Origin: Pseudenterobacter timonensis
GTDB taxonomy: Bacteria; Pseudomonadota; Gammaproteobacteria; Enterobacterales; Enterobacteriaceae
Assembly: GCF_900021175.1 (NCBI RefSeq)
Contig: NZ_FCOP01000013.1
Location: 1-64,000 of the forward strand
Length of the DNA stretch: 64,000 bases
Direction: 5' to 3'
Position numbers and translations under genes: made by a program. Numbering within the stretch: position 1 is the first letter of the stretch; each line of letters opens with the position of its first letter. Below, piece by piece: positions 1-9,460 of the stretch. The notes under the pieces were generated by a model, which was given only the letters and a program-made list of their open reading frames with translations, had not been told where the DNA came from and did no database searches.

Positions 1-1
1 G

Positions 2-1954
2 TGGACAGTTCCCAGCGAGGGGCGGGATAGGGCGGCCGCCCGCCGCTACGCCGTTGAACGGGGCGGCGACGCGCTGCGGGCGATGACCTTTATCGAACGC
101 GCCGCCATGCTGAAGGCGGTCGCAAAACATCTGCTGAACGAGAAAGAGCAGTTCTACGCCCTCTCCGCGCAGACCGGTGCGACCCGCGCCGACAGCTGGG
201 TGGATATCGAAGGGGGGATCGGCACCCTTTTCACCTACGCCAGCCTCGGTAACCGGGAGCTGCCGGACGATACGATCTGGCCGGAAGATGAGCTGATCCC
301 GCTCTCAAAAGAGGGAGGATTTGCCGCCCGCCACGTGCTGACTTCCCGGGCGGGAGTGGCGGTGCATATCAACGCCTTTAACTTCCCCTGCTGGGGGATG
401 CTGGAGAAGCTGGCCCCCACCTGGCTTGCCGGGATGCCCGCCATCATCAAGCCCGCCACTGCCACCGCACAGGTAACCCAGGCGATGGTGAAATCGATCG
501 TCGACAGCGGCCTGGTGCCGGACGGGGCCATCAGCCTTATCTGCGGCGGCGCCGGGGATGTGCTGGCGCACCTTGATAGCCAGGATGTGGTGACGTTTAC
601 CGGCTCGGCCGCCACCGGACAGCAGCTGCGGGTTCATCCCAACCTGGTGGCAAATTCGATCCCCTTCACCATGGAGGCGGACTCCCTTAACTGCTGCGTA
701 CTGGGCGAGGATGTGACGCCGGAACAGCCCGAGTTTGCGCTGTTTATCCGGGAAGTGGTGCGGGAAATGACCGCCAAAGCGGGGCAAAAATGTACCGCCA
801 TTCGCCGGATTATTGTGCCGCAGGCGCAGATCGAGGCGGTCAGCCAGGCGCTGGTCGCCCGGCTTGAGAATGTAGTGTACGGCGATCCGGCGCAGGAGGG
901 AGTGAAGATGGGGGCGCTGGTCAACTGCGAACAGCGTGCCGACGTGCAGGAGAAGGTGGATAGCCTTCTTGCCGCAGGGTGCCAGATCCGGCTCGGCGGC
1001 AAAGCCGATACCGAGGCGGCGGGAGCCTTCTTCCCGCCAACCCTGCTCTACTGTCCGCAGCCGGATGAAACGCCCGCCGTTCATAGCACCGAGGCGTTTG
1101 GCCCCGTCGCCACGCTGATGCCCAGCCGCGACGCGGAGCATGCCCTGGCGCTGGCGCGGGCGGGGGGCGGTAGCCTGGCCGGGACGCTGGTAACAGCCGA
1201 TGCGCAGATCGCGCGTCACTTTATCTGCGGCGCGGCGCGCGCCCACGGGCGTATTCAGATCCTCAACGAGGAGTCGGCGAAAGAGTCCACCGGCCACGGC
1301 TCTCCCCTGCCGCAGCTGGTACACGGCGGGCCGGGACGCGCGGGCGGCGGCGAGGAACTGGGCGGCCTGCGCGCCGTCAAACACTACCTGCAACGCACCG
1401 CCGTACAGGGCAGTCCGACCATGCTGGCCGCCATTGGCCGCCAGTGGGTGCGCGGCGCGCAGGTGCAAGAGGATCGCATTCACCCCTTCCGCAAATATTT
1501 TGAGGAGCTCCAGCCCGGCGACAGCCTGCTGACTCCCCGCCGCACCATGACCGAGGCGGATATCGTTAACTTCGCCTGCCTTAGCGGGGATCACTTCTAC
1601 GCCCATATGGACAAGATCGGCGCGGCGGAGTCGATCTTCGGCGAGCGGGTGGTGCATGGCTATTTTGTTCTCTCCGCCGCGGCAGGGCTTTTTGTCGATG
1701 CGGGGGTCGGGCCGGTGATTGCTAACTACGGGCTGGAAAATCTGCGCTTTATCGAGCCGGTGAAGCCGGGCGATACCCTCCAGGTGCGCCTGACCTGTAA
1801 ACGTAAAACGGTCAAGAAGCAGCGCAGCGCGGAGGAAAAACCGACCGGCGTGGTGGAGTGGGCCGTAGAGGTCTTTAACCAGCATCAGCAGGCGGTGGCG
1901 CTCTACTCCATCCTGACGCTGGTGGCGCGCCAGCAGGGCGATTTCCCCGCTTAA
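2..1954 (+). CDS. paaZ: PaaZ, bifunctional oxepin-CoA hydrolase / semialdehyde dehydrogenase (5' end outside window)
   Basis: Partial gene: the frame is open from base 2 and the residues before the first internal ATG (83) also match PaaZ, so about 31 N-terminal residues lie outside the window. PaaZ opens the oxepin-CoA ring in aerobic phenylacetate degradation and oxidises the resulting aldehyde. The N-terminal aldehyde dehydrogenase domain shows the catalytic Glu in TMEADSLNC (E. coli Glu256) and Cys in GQKCTA (Cys295). The C-terminal MaoC-like hydratase domain has the SGDHFYAH motif with its Asp/His pair. It lies directly upstream of tynA, whose pathway makes phenylacetate. The rest of the paa cluster is presumably to the left. 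Confidence 0.96.
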   Translation, partial: WTVPSEGRDRAAARRYAVERGGDALRAMTFIERAAMLKAVAKHLLNEKEQFYALSAQTGATRADSWVDIEGGIGTLFTYASLGNRELPDDTIWPEDELIPLSKEGGFAARHVLTSRAGVAVHINAFNFPCWGMLEKLAPTWLAGMPAIIKPATATAQVTQAMVKSIVDSGLVPDGAISLICGGAGDVLAHLDSQDVVTFTGSAATGQQLRVHPNLVANSIPFTMEADSLNCCVLGEDVTPEQPEFALFIREVVREMTAKAGQKCTAIRRIIVPQAQIEAVSQALVARLENVVYGDPAQEGVKMGALVNCEQRADVQEKVDSLLAAGCQIRLGGKADTEAAGAFFPPTLLYCPQPDETPAVHSTEAFGPVATLMPSRDAEHALALARAGGGSLAGTLVTADAQIARHFICGAARAHGRIQILNEESAKESTGHGSPLPQLVHGGPGRAGGGEELGGLRAVKHYLQRTAVQGSPTMLAAIGRQWVRGAQVQEDRIHPFRKYFEELQPGDSLLTPRRTMTEADIVNFACLSGDHFYAHMDKIGAAESIFGERVVHGYFVLSAAAGLFVDAGVGPVIANYGLENLRFIEPVKPGDTLQVRLTCKRKTVKKQRSAEEKPTGVVEWAVEVFNQHQQAVALYSILTLVARQQGDFPA

Positions 1955-1963
1955 TCCCTTCCC

Positions 1964-1986
1964 TGCCGGGGCGCTCCGCTCCGGCA
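1964..1986 (+). terminator. Possible hairpin after paaZ
   Basis: An interrupted stem (TGCCGG pairing with CCGGCA, plus GCG/CGC inside) follows the paaZ stop by 9 bases. The tail is AT-rich but has no run of T, so termination is uncertain. Confidence 0.35.
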
Positions 1987-1994
1987 AATTAATC

Positions 1995-2032
1995 TGGCAA
2001 AGCTGACAAATAACCTGGCAGATGCAGGCAAA
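1995..2032 (+). promoter_or_regulatory. Two FeaR-like sites upstream of tynA
   Basis: TGGCA-N8-AAA at 1995-2010 fits the FeaR motif I recall for E. coli tynA and feaB (TGNCA-N8-AAA). A second TGGCA at 2016-2020, exactly 21 bp downstream, is followed by AAA after nine bases rather than eight. Two helical turns apart, both would lie on one face of the DNA. The tynA start codon is at 2099. The site assignment is inference from the motif and from feaR lying nearby. Confidence 0.6.
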
Positions 2033-2098
2033 CGCTTTTCGTCTGCGCCTGTCAGGATAACGCTGGCACAACACTATAAACACAACAAGAGGTCAACG

Positions 2099-4372
2099 AT
2101 GCGAACCCATTCTTCTTTTTCCGCCCGCAAAACGGCGCTGGCCATGGCCGTTGCGCTGGTGTGCGCCTGGCAATCCCCCGCCTTTGCCCACGGGGGAGAG
2201 GCGCATATGGTCCCGATGGATAAAGCTATGGCAGAGTTTGGCGCCGACGTGCAGTGGGACGACTACGCCGGTATGTTTACCCTCGCCAAAGATGGCGCCT
2301 TCGTGAAGGCTAAACCGGGCGCGAAAACGGTGGTCGTCAACGGCAAGACCCTCGAACTGCAGGTGCCGATCGTGATGAAAGGCAAAGAGGCGTTTATCTC
2401 CGACACCTTTATCAACGATGTATTTCAGTCGGGGCTCGACCAGACTTTCCAGGTGGAAAAGCGGCCTCACCCTCTTAACGCCCTGAGCGGTGACGAGATT
2501 AAGCGCGCCGTGGAGATTGTCAAAGCTTCTCCCGACTTTAAGCCCAACACCCGCTTTACGCAGATTTCGCTGGCGGAGCCAGAAAAAGCCAAAGTGTGGG
2601 ATTTTGTGCTGAACGGCACCGCGGTGGATACGCCGCGCCAGGTCAATATCACCATGCTGGTTGGCCGCGAAATTATCGAAAGCCGGGTGGATTTGAATGA
2701 GAAAAAAGTGCTCCGCTGGGAGGCCATCCCGGGGGCGCACGGCATGGTGCTGCTGGATGATTTCGCCACCGTCCAGCAGGTGATCGACGCCAGCCCCGAA
2801 TACGCCGAAGCGCTGAAAAAACATGGTGTTACCGATCCGAAAAAGGTGATTACCACGCCCCTGACGGTGGGCTTCTTTGACGGCAAAGATGGCCTCAAAC
2901 AGGAGGATCGCCTGCTGAAAGTGATCAGTTATCTCGACGTGGGCGACGGCAACTACTGGGCGCACCCTATCGAAAACCTGGTGGCCGTGGTTGATCTTGA
3001 GCAGAAAAAGATCCAGAAAATTGAAGAGGGTCCGGTGGTACCGGTGCCACTGACGCCGCGCCCCTACGATGGCCGGGACCGTATCGCCCCCGGACACAAG
3101 CCGCTGGAGATTGTGGAGCCGGAGGGTAAAAACTACACCATTACCGGCGACATGGTGCACTGGCAGAACTGGGATTTCCATCTCAGCCTTGACTCCCGCG
3201 TGGGGCCCATGATCTCCACCGTTACCTATAACGACAACGGCAAAAAACGGCAGGTCATGTATCAGGGCTCGCTGGGCGGGATGATTGTGCCTTATGGCGA
3301 CCCGGACATCGGCTGGTACTTTAAAGCCTATCTCGACTCCGGCGACTACGGCATGGGCACCCTCACCTCCCCGCTGGTGCGCGGCAAAGACGCGCCGTCA
3401 AACGCGGTGATGCTGGATGAGACCATCCCCGATTACACGGGTGAGCCGATGAAAATCCCCCGCGCCATCGCTATCTTTGAACGCTACGCCGGGCCGGAGT
3501 ATAAGCATCAGGAGATGGGCAAACCGAACGTCAGCGCCGAACGCCGGGAGCTGGTGGTGCGCTGGGTGAGCACCGTCGGTAACTATGACTATATCTTTGA
3601 CTGGATCTTCCACGAAAACGGCACCATCGGTATCGATGCAGGGGCAACCGGCATCGAAGCGGTGAAAGGGGTGCAGGCAAAAACCATGCACGATCCGAGC
3701 GCCAAAGATGACACGAAGTACGGGACGCTGATCGATCACAACATCGTGGGCACCACCCACCAGCACATCTATAACTTCCGTCTCGATCTCGACGTCGACG
3801 GCATTAACAACCGGCTGGTGGCGATGGACCCGGAAGTGAAACCCAATACCGCCGGCGGCCCGCGTACCAGCACTATGCAGGTCAACCAGTATACGATTGA
3901 CAGCGAGCAGCAGGCGGCGCAGAAGTTCGATCCGGGCACCATCCGTCTGCTGAGCAACACCAGTAAAGAGAACCGGATGGGCAACCCTGTCTCCTATCAG
4001 ATAATCCCTTACGCCGGGGGAACGCACCCGGTCGCCTCCGGCGCGAAGTTCGCCCCGGACGAGTGGATTTACCATCGTCTGAGCTTTATGGATAAGCAGC
4101 TGTGGGTGACCCGCTACCACCCTGACGAGCTTTATCCCGAAGGAAAATACCCGAACCGCTCCGCGCACGATACCGGGCTGGGGCAGTACAGCAAAGACAA
4201 CGAGTCGCTGGATAATCAGGACGACGTGGTCTGGATGACCACCGGCACCACCCACGTGGCCAGGGCCGAAGAGTGGCCGATGATGCCGACCGAATGGGTT
4301 CATACGCTGCTCAAACCGTGGAACTTCTTTGACGAAACCCCGACGCTGGGCAAAAAAAAGGATAATCAGTAA
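2099..4372 (+). CDS. tynA: TynA, periplasmic copper amine oxidase
   Basis: Oxidises phenylethylamine, tyramine and related amines to aldehydes, giving ammonia and hydrogen peroxide, in the periplasm. The 757-residue length equals E. coli TynA. A Sec signal peptide ends near AFA-HGGEA (residue about 30). The topaquinone precursor is Tyr496 in the motif N-Y-D-Y. The catalytic Asp lies in YLDSGDYGMG, and copper ligands are the HQH pair in GTTHQHIYNF and the His in TTGTTHVAR. The start has a good ribosome site (AAGAGGT). FeaB next takes the phenylacetaldehyde onward, and PaaZ upstream serves the following pathway. Expression is probably FeaR-activated through the paired sites upstream. Confidence 0.97.
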   Translation: MRTHSSFSARKTALAMAVALVCAWQSPAFAHGGEAHMVPMDKAMAEFGADVQWDDYAGMFTLAKDGAFVKAKPGAKTVVVNGKTLELQVPIVMKGKEAFISDTFINDVFQSGLDQTFQVEKRPHPLNALSGDEIKRAVEIVKASPDFKPNTRFTQISLAEPEKAKVWDFVLNGTAVDTPRQVNITMLVGREIIESRVDLNEKKVLRWEAIPGAHGMVLLDDFATVQQVIDASPEYAEALKKHGVTDPKKVITTPLTVGFFDGKDGLKQEDRLLKVISYLDVGDGNYWAHPIENLVAVVDLEQKKIQKIEEGPVVPVPLTPRPYDGRDRIAPGHKPLEIVEPEGKNYTITGDMVHWQNWDFHLSLDSRVGPMISTVTYNDNGKKRQVMYQGSLGGMIVPYGDPDIGWYFKAYLDSGDYGMGTLTSPLVRGKDAPSNAVMLDETIPDYTGEPMKIPRAIAIFERYAGPEYKHQEMGKPNVSAERRELVVRWVSTVGNYDYIFDWIFHENGTIGIDAGATGIEAVKGVQAKTMHDPSAKDDTKYGTLIDHNIVGTTHQHIYNFRLDLDVDGINNRLVAMDPEVKPNTAGGPRTSTMQVNQYTIDSEQQAAQKFDPGTIRLLSNTSKENRMGNPVSYQIIPYAGGTHPVASGAKFAPDEWIYHRLSFMDKQLWVTRYHPDELYPEGKYPNRSAHDTGLGQYSKDNESLDNQDDVVWMTTGTTHVARAEEWPMMPTEWVHTLLKPWNFFDETPTLGKKKDNQ

Positions 4373-4378
4373 AACCGG

Positions 4379-4400
4379 GCCGGGCATGGCCCGGCTCTTT
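4379..4400 (+). terminator. Terminator of tynA
   Basis: A perfect 7-bp stem (GCCGGGC/GCCCGGC) with a 3-base loop is followed by CTCTTTTCT, seven bases after the tynA stop. Confidence 0.75.
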
Positions 4401-4426
4401 TCTATCCCTCTTCAGGGCACCGAATT

Positions 4427-4451
4427 TATATTCATCAGCTTGCTGAATATA
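4427..4451. promoter_or_regulatory. Inverted repeat upstream of the alkylsulfatase gene
   Basis: TATATTCA and TGAATATA (8-bp perfect arms) enclose nine bases, in an AT-rich gap between the tynA terminator and the sulfatase start. It could be an operator. No regulator for this gene is visible nearby, so the role is a guess. Confidence 0.3.
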
Positions 4452-4559
4452 TGGTCTGAATTATAGTTATTCTGCTCACTCAATTCATTTTATTGAACCG
4501 CCCGCCGTCAGAACATTAGGTTTTTCGACAATGTTGCGCATAACCTGAGAGGTTTGAGA

Positions 4560-6536
4560 ATGAAATTTAATTTAATTGCCAGAAGCCTTGTGCTTGCAGG
4601 CTTTTTTACCGCTTTACCTCTGTCATCAATAGCCGCAGAAGCACCGAAGGAGGCCTCCGCTGCCACGCAGCAGGCGAATAACGCTCTCTTCAGCCAGCTC
4701 CCCTTCTCTGATAACACCGATTTTACCAACGCCCATAAAGGCTTTATCGCCCCTCTGCCGCAGGAAGTTATTAAAGGCGAACAGGGAAATGTTATCTGGA
4801 ACCCGCAGCAATATGCATTTATCAAAGAGGGCGATAAAGCGCCCGATACGGTCAACCCCAGCCTCTGGCGCCAGTCGCAGCTGATTAATATCAGCGGCCT
4901 GTTCGAGGTGACCGACGGTGTTTATCAGATCCGTAACCTCGATCTCTCGAATATGACCATTATCGAAGGGACGCAAGGGATTACCGTGGTCGACCCGCTG
5001 GTTTCAGCGGAGACGGCCAAAGTGGGGATGGATCTCTACTATAAAAATCGCGGGAAAAAACCGGTGGTCGCCGTTATTTATACTCACAGCCACGTTGACC
5101 ACTACGGCGGGGTGCGCGGCGTAGTGGATGAAGCGGACGTCAAAGCGGGCAAAGTGAAGGTTTATGCGCCGGCCGGCTTTATGGAAGCCGCGGTGGCGGA
5201 AAATATTATGGCGGGTAACGTGATGAGCCGCCGCGCCAGCTATATGTACGGCAACCTGCTGAAACCCGACGTGAAAGGCCAGGTTGGCGCCGGACTGGGC
5301 ACTACCACCTCTGCGGGCACCGTTACCCTTATCGCCCCGACCAATATTATTGAAAAAGACGGGCAGAAAGAGGTTATCGACGGACTGACCTATGACTTTA
5401 TGCTGGCGCCGGGCTCTGAAGCGCCGTCAGAGATGCTGTGGTATATCGAAGAGAAGAAACTCATCGAGTCCGCGGAGGATGTCACCCATACCCTGCACAA
5501 CACCTATTCCCTGCGCGGCGCGAAAATTCGCGAGCCGCTGCCGTGGTCGAAATACATTAACCAGGCGATTGTACGCTGGGGTGATAAGGCCGAGATCATT
5601 ATGGCGCAGCACCACTGGCCGACCTGGGGCAAGGAAAACGTGCTGAACCTGCTGAAAAGCCAGCGCGACCTCTATCGTTACATTAACGATCAGACGCTGC
5701 GCATGGCCAACGCAGGGCTGACGCGCGACGAAATCGCCGCCCAGTTTAAGCTGCCCGATTCGCTGGCGCACACCTGGGCCAACCGGGGTTACTACGGTTC
5801 GGTAAGCCATGACGTTAAAGCCACCTATGTGCTTTATCTGGGCTGGTTCGATGGCAACCCGGCTACGCTTGACGAACTGCCGCCGGAAGAGGCCGCTAAA
5901 AAATTCGTCGAGTATATGGGCGGCGCGGACGCCATATTACAAAAAGCGAAAACCGACTTCGATCAGGGTAACTACCGCTGGGTTGCCCAGGTGGTGAGTA
6001 AGGTCGTCTTTGCCGATCCGAACAACCAGGCGGCGCGTAATCTGGAAGCGGATGCCCTGGAGCAGCTGGGTTACCAGGCGGAGTCGGGCCCATGGCGTAA
6101 CTTCTATCTGACGGGCGCGCAGGAGCTGCGTAACGGCGTGATCAAGGGGCCAACCCCTAACACCGCCAGCCCGGATACCGTTCGCGCCATGACGCCGGAA
6201 ATGTTCTTTGACTATCTGGCGGTCCATATTAACGGCGAGAAAGCGGGCGACGCGAAATCGGTATTTAATATCGATCTCGGCGACGACGGCGGTAAATATA
6301 AGCTGGAACTGGAAAACGGCGTGCTTAACCACACCGCCAATGCCGAAGCGCAGAACGCCGACGCCACCGTGAAGCTCAACCGCGACACCCTGAACAAGAT
6401 CATCCTGAAAGAGGTAACGCTGAAGCAGGCCCAGGATAGTGGTGACGTCACCATTACCGGCGACAGCGCCAAACTCGATCAGATGCTTGGTTATATGGAT
6501 AAATTCGATTTCTGGTTTAATATCGTAACGCCTTAA
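4560..6536 (+). CDS. Secreted alkylsulfatase, metallo-beta-lactamase fold (YjcS/SdsA1 family)
   Basis: Hydrolyses alkyl sulfates such as dodecyl sulfate to alcohol and sulfate in this family. From the ATG at 4560 the protein has 658 residues, close to E. coli YjcS (about 661). I prefer this start to the in-frame TTG at 4554 because GAGAGG lies about 8 bases before it and the signal peptide then begins MKFNLIARS. The zinc-binding signature THSHVDH gives His176, His178, Asp180, His181. Further metal-site blocks are ESAEDVTH and AQHHWPTWG. The last ~130 residues resemble the SCP2-like domain that ends these enzymes. It sits between tynA and feaB, which are neighbours in E. coli, so it looks inserted. 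Confidence 0.88.
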   Translation: MKFNLIARSLVLAGFFTALPLSSIAAEAPKEASAATQQANNALFSQLPFSDNTDFTNAHKGFIAPLPQEVIKGEQGNVIWNPQQYAFIKEGDKAPDTVNPSLWRQSQLINISGLFEVTDGVYQIRNLDLSNMTIIEGTQGITVVDPLVSAETAKVGMDLYYKNRGKKPVVAVIYTHSHVDHYGGVRGVVDEADVKAGKVKVYAPAGFMEAAVAENIMAGNVMSRRASYMYGNLLKPDVKGQVGAGLGTTTSAGTVTLIAPTNIIEKDGQKEVIDGLTYDFMLAPGSEAPSEMLWYIEEKKLIESAEDVTHTLHNTYSLRGAKIREPLPWSKYINQAIVRWGDKAEIIMAQHHWPTWGKENVLNLLKSQRDLYRYINDQTLRMANAGLTRDEIAAQFKLPDSLAHTWANRGYYGSVSHDVKATYVLYLGWFDGNPATLDELPPEEAAKKFVEYMGGADAILQKAKTDFDQGNYRWVAQVVSKVVFADPNNQAARNLEADALEQLGYQAESGPWRNFYLTGAQELRNGVIKGPTPNTASPDTVRAMTPEMFFDYLAVHINGEKAGDAKSVFNIDLGDDGGKYKLELENGVLNHTANAEAQNADATVKLNRDTLNKIILKEVTLKQAQDSGDVTITGDSAKLDQMLGYMDKFDFWFNIVTP

Positions 6537-6541
6537 CCGGC

Positions 6542-6571
6542 AGGCGGGCGGTCTCTCCGCCCGCCTCTTTT
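6542..6571 (+). terminator. Strong terminator after the alkylsulfatase
   Basis: A perfect 10-bp stem (AGGCGGGCGG/CCGCCCGCCT) with loop TCTCT is followed by CTTTT, just after the stop at 6536. Confidence 0.85.
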
Positions 6572-6594
6572 AGTCACTCTTTAGCGACGACGTA

Positions 6595-7728
6595 ATGGAA
6601 AGACGCCATAACCCTCCCGCCGATTTACCTTCCTGGCCGACCCGCGAGGCGATGGTAGCCCGCGGCCTGGCGATCAACCTGCCCTGGCTGGCTTTTGTGA
6701 ATATCAGCTTTGCGCTGATGGTCCTCCTGCGCGACATCCTCTTTCATGATTTGCCCGAGACCAGTCTGGTCAGCGCGCGGCTGATGGATACGGTTGATGT
6801 GGCCATGGGGGGAATTATCCTGCTCGCGGTGGCCACCGTAATACTCAGCTGGCGCACGATGCGCGGGGTGAGCGTGATGCTGCTGTTGCTTAGCCTTGTC
6901 TGGTCGCTCTGCTGCTACTGGTTTGTTACCCTTCTGCACCTGCCCCACGTCTGGCCGCTGGCAATCATTCTGTTACTTACCGCCATGGCCGCGCTCTACT
7001 TTTACCCGACGGGGCTGGCAGCCTTTATCGCGCCGCTCTGGATCACGCTGCCCTTTGCCAGCGTCTCTCTCAATGAAGCGCTCAATATCCGCTTTGCCGT
7101 GGTCTGGTCGCTTTTTACCCTTATTCTGATCTGCGGGCGGTTTATCCTGCTGCGCTGGTTCGATGAGGCCTGGGAGCGAAACCAGCAGAATCAGCGGCTG
7201 ATCGCCCGCCTGGATCTGCTCGCGCATCAGGACCCGCTCACGGAGACCGCCAATCGCCGGGCAATGCTGCATGTGCTGGAGAACGCCGTCAGCCAGCAGC
7301 GACGCTTCTCGGTAATGATGCTAGATGTGGATTACTTCAAGCGCTACAACGACACCTACGGCCACCAGGCGGGAGATGCCTGTCTGGTTCGCGTGGCCAG
7401 GGTGCTGAAGAAGTCGGTGCGCAGCGAGGAGGATCGGGTGGCCCGCTACGGCGGCGAAGAATTTTTAACGATGCTCTTTGACTGTGATCGCGAGCAGGCG
7501 CAGGAGGTGGCCGCTCGCGTACAGAAGGGGCTGCGCCATGCGGCCATCCCCCACGCCAGCTCGCCGGTGAGCGCCGTGGTGACGGTGAGTATCGGCATCG
7601 CCACTCTGGCATCGGGCCAAACCGCCGCCGAACTGATCGCGGCGGCCGATGCGGCGCTCTACCGCGCCAAAGAGGGCGGGCGAAATCGCTGGTGCAGCGA
7701 AATCACTCCGCCCGGGGAGCCCTCTTAA
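6595..7728 (+). CDS. Membrane diguanylate cyclase (GGDEF)
   Basis: Makes the second messenger c-di-GMP from two GTP. The first ~190 of 377 residues form about six hydrophobic segments, a membrane sensor of unassigned type. A short linker leads to a GGDEF domain beginning near DPLTETANR. The active site is GGEEF (286-290), so catalysis is expected. The inhibitory I-site RxxD, normally five residues before GGEEF, reads S-E-E-D with the Arg one position too early, so product inhibition may be weak. No clear ribosome site precedes the ATG. The stop overlaps the stop of convergent feaB. No E. coli orthologue is recognised in this position. Confidence 0.9.
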   Translation: MERRHNPPADLPSWPTREAMVARGLAINLPWLAFVNISFALMVLLRDILFHDLPETSLVSARLMDTVDVAMGGIILLAVATVILSWRTMRGVSVMLLLLSLVWSLCCYWFVTLLHLPHVWPLAIILLLTAMAALYFYPTGLAAFIAPLWITLPFASVSLNEALNIRFAVVWSLFTLILICGRFILLRWFDEAWERNQQNQRLIARLDLLAHQDPLTETANRRAMLHVLENAVSQQRRFSVMMLDVDYFKRYNDTYGHQAGDACLVRVARVLKKSVRSEEDRVARYGGEEFLTMLFDCDREQAQEVAARVQKGLRHAAIPHASSPVSAVVTVSIGIATLASGQTAAELIAAADAALYRAKEGGRNRWCSEITPPGEPS

Positions 7729-9224
7729 TAACGGACGCAGACCGACTTGGTTTCACACCAGCCGTCCAGCCAGTCGGGACCGAAATCGCGCCCGGTGCCC
7801 GACTGCTTCATTCCCCCGAATGGCAGGTTAGCGTCGATCAGGGTATGGCTGTTGACCCACACGGTGCCCGCCTGCAGGCGATCGGTGTATTCCAGCGCCT
7901 GGCTGATGTTTTGCGTCCAGACGCTGGCGGTCAGGCCATATTCGGTATCATTCGCCAGCCGTAACGCCTCTTCGCCGTCCGCCACGCGCACCAAGTTAAC
8001 CACCGGGCCGAATACCTCTTCGCGGGTCAGACGCAGGCTCGCCTCCGGGTTGACCACCAGCGTTGGCGCAACGTAATAGCCCTGCGCGTCGGGGCCACTG
8101 TTACCGACAATCAGCTCCGCCCGGCGCGACTGCGCCTCATCCAGGAACGACTGCACTTTATCGCAGTGCGCCCGGGAGACCAGCGGGTTGATAAAAGCCT
8201 GCGGCGACATGCCTGGCCCGACGCTGAGCGACTTCACCGCCTGCTCAAAGTGGCTCACCAGGGTGTCAAAGAGCGGCGCTTCGATATAGATACGCGAGCT
8301 GGCGGCGCAGACCTGCCCCTGGTTAAGGAAGCTGCCGGTCATCAGCCCTTCCACCACCCAGGCCGGGTCCGCATCCTTCAGCACGATGGCCGGGTTTTTC
8401 CCGCCCAGCTCAAGCGTCACGCCCGTCAGCGTATCGGCCGCCGCGCGGGCAATCTGCTTGCCGGTGGCGGTGGAGCCGGTAAAGCTAATTTTTGCGATAC
8501 GGGGATGCGAGGTCAGCGCCGCGCCGCACACCGCGCCGCTGCCGGTCACCACGTTAAAGACCCCATCGGGGATACCTGCTTCGCTCGCCAGCTCCGCCAC
8601 GCGCAGGAGGGTCAGCGGCGTGGTCTCCGACGGCTTAATCACGATAGAACAGCCCGCCGCCAGCGCCGGCATCACCTTCCACATGCCGATCATCAGGGGG
8701 AAGTTCCACGGCACAATCCCCGCCACCACTCCCACCGGTTCCTTACGGGTCCACGCCTGATAGCGCGCCCCCTGCGGCAGCGGGATGGAGAGATCGAGCG
8801 TCTTTCCGGCGATCTTGGTGGTCAGCCCGGCGGTATAGCGCATCCAGTTGAGGGTACAGCCCACTTCGAAGGCGCGGGAGATGTTAATGGATTTGCCCTG
8901 CTCCAGCGTCTCAAGCTGCGCCAGCTCCTCCCCGTGCTGCTCGACGAGATCGGCGAAGCGCAGCAGGATGCGCTCCCGCTCGGCGGGAAGCTTGCCCGCC
9001 CAGCTACGGGCGATAAAGGCGCGCCAGCCGGACATCACCGCGCGATCCACATCCTCCGCGCTGGCGTCAGCGGTGGAGGCGATAACCGCCCCGGTGGCAG
9101 GGTTAAAGACGTTAAGACGTTTTTCGCTGTCGGAGGCGGTCTGCCGACCTTCAATCCACAGGCCATGATGCCGGTCGAGAAACTGCTGCACGCTTTGCAG
9201 GACGGCGATCTCGGGTTCAGACAT
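7725..9224 (-). CDS. feaB: FeaB, phenylacetaldehyde dehydrogenase
   Basis: NAD-dependent oxidation of phenylacetaldehyde, the TynA product, to phenylacetate in the cytoplasm. At 499 residues it equals E. coli FeaB (PadA) and is near-identical over long blocks. The catalytic Cys306 lies in GQVCAAS and the general base Glu272 in LELGGKNP; the NAD-binding FTGSTATG motif is present. It is transcribed divergently from feaR across a 236-bp region that holds two FeaR-like sites oriented toward feaB. Together with tynA and paaZ it links biogenic amines to the phenylacetate pathway. Confidence 0.97.
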   Translation of the reverse strand: MSEPEIAVLQSVQQFLDRHHGLWIEGRQTASDSEKRLNVFNPATGAVIASTADASAEDVDRAVMSGWRAFIARSWAGKLPAERERILLRFADLVEQHGEELAQLETLEQGKSINISRAFEVGCTLNWMRYTAGLTTKIAGKTLDLSIPLPQGARYQAWTRKEPVGVVAGIVPWNFPLMIGMWKVMPALAAGCSIVIKPSETTPLTLLRVAELASEAGIPDGVFNVVTGSGAVCGAALTSHPRIAKISFTGSTATGKQIARAAADTLTGVTLELGGKNPAIVLKDADPAWVVEGLMTGSFLNQGQVCAASSRIYIEAPLFDTLVSHFEQAVKSLSVGPGMSPQAFINPLVSRAHCDKVQSFLDEAQSRRAELIVGNSGPDAQGYYVAPTLVVNPEASLRLTREEVFGPVVNLVRVADGEEALRLANDTEYGLTASVWTQNISQALEYTDRLQAGTVWVNSHTLIDANLPFGGMKQSGTGRDFGPDWLDGWCETKSVCVRY

Positions 9225-9284
9225 AGGTGCTCCTTATAATGTGCAGGGTGTTAAGGCAGTCTACGAGCTGTTTGCCAGACGCGC

Positions 9285-9321
9285 TTTTATCTGCGTGACA
9301 TTCGCTTTGTCAGCTGTGACA
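9285..9321 (-). promoter_or_regulatory. Two FeaR-like sites upstream of feaB
   Basis: Read toward feaB (minus strand), TGTCA-N8-AAA occupies 9306-9321 and a second TGTCA-N8-AAA occupies 9285-9300. Both match the recalled FeaR motif TGNCA-N8-AAA exactly and are spaced by 21 bp. They lie 60-100 bp upstream of the feaB start, a natural activator position. The same 21-bp pairing is seen before tynA. Confidence 0.65.
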
Positions 9322-9460
9322 GCCCCCGCAAAACATGATATTTCCCGCTTATGCCACTGTTCCCGGTAAGTGTTCTTACCTATAGTCACCCCCGTACCCC
9401 TGACAAAATGCAACACAAATGCAACAATGCGAAAACATTGACCGTGAAGCGAGATGAGAG

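Noticed and set aside
305-2083. 592-codon minus-strand frame opposite paaZ
   Set aside because: paaZ is unmistakable on the plus strand; long antisense frames are usual in GC-rich genes, and the translation (Arg/His/Gln-rich) has no family features.
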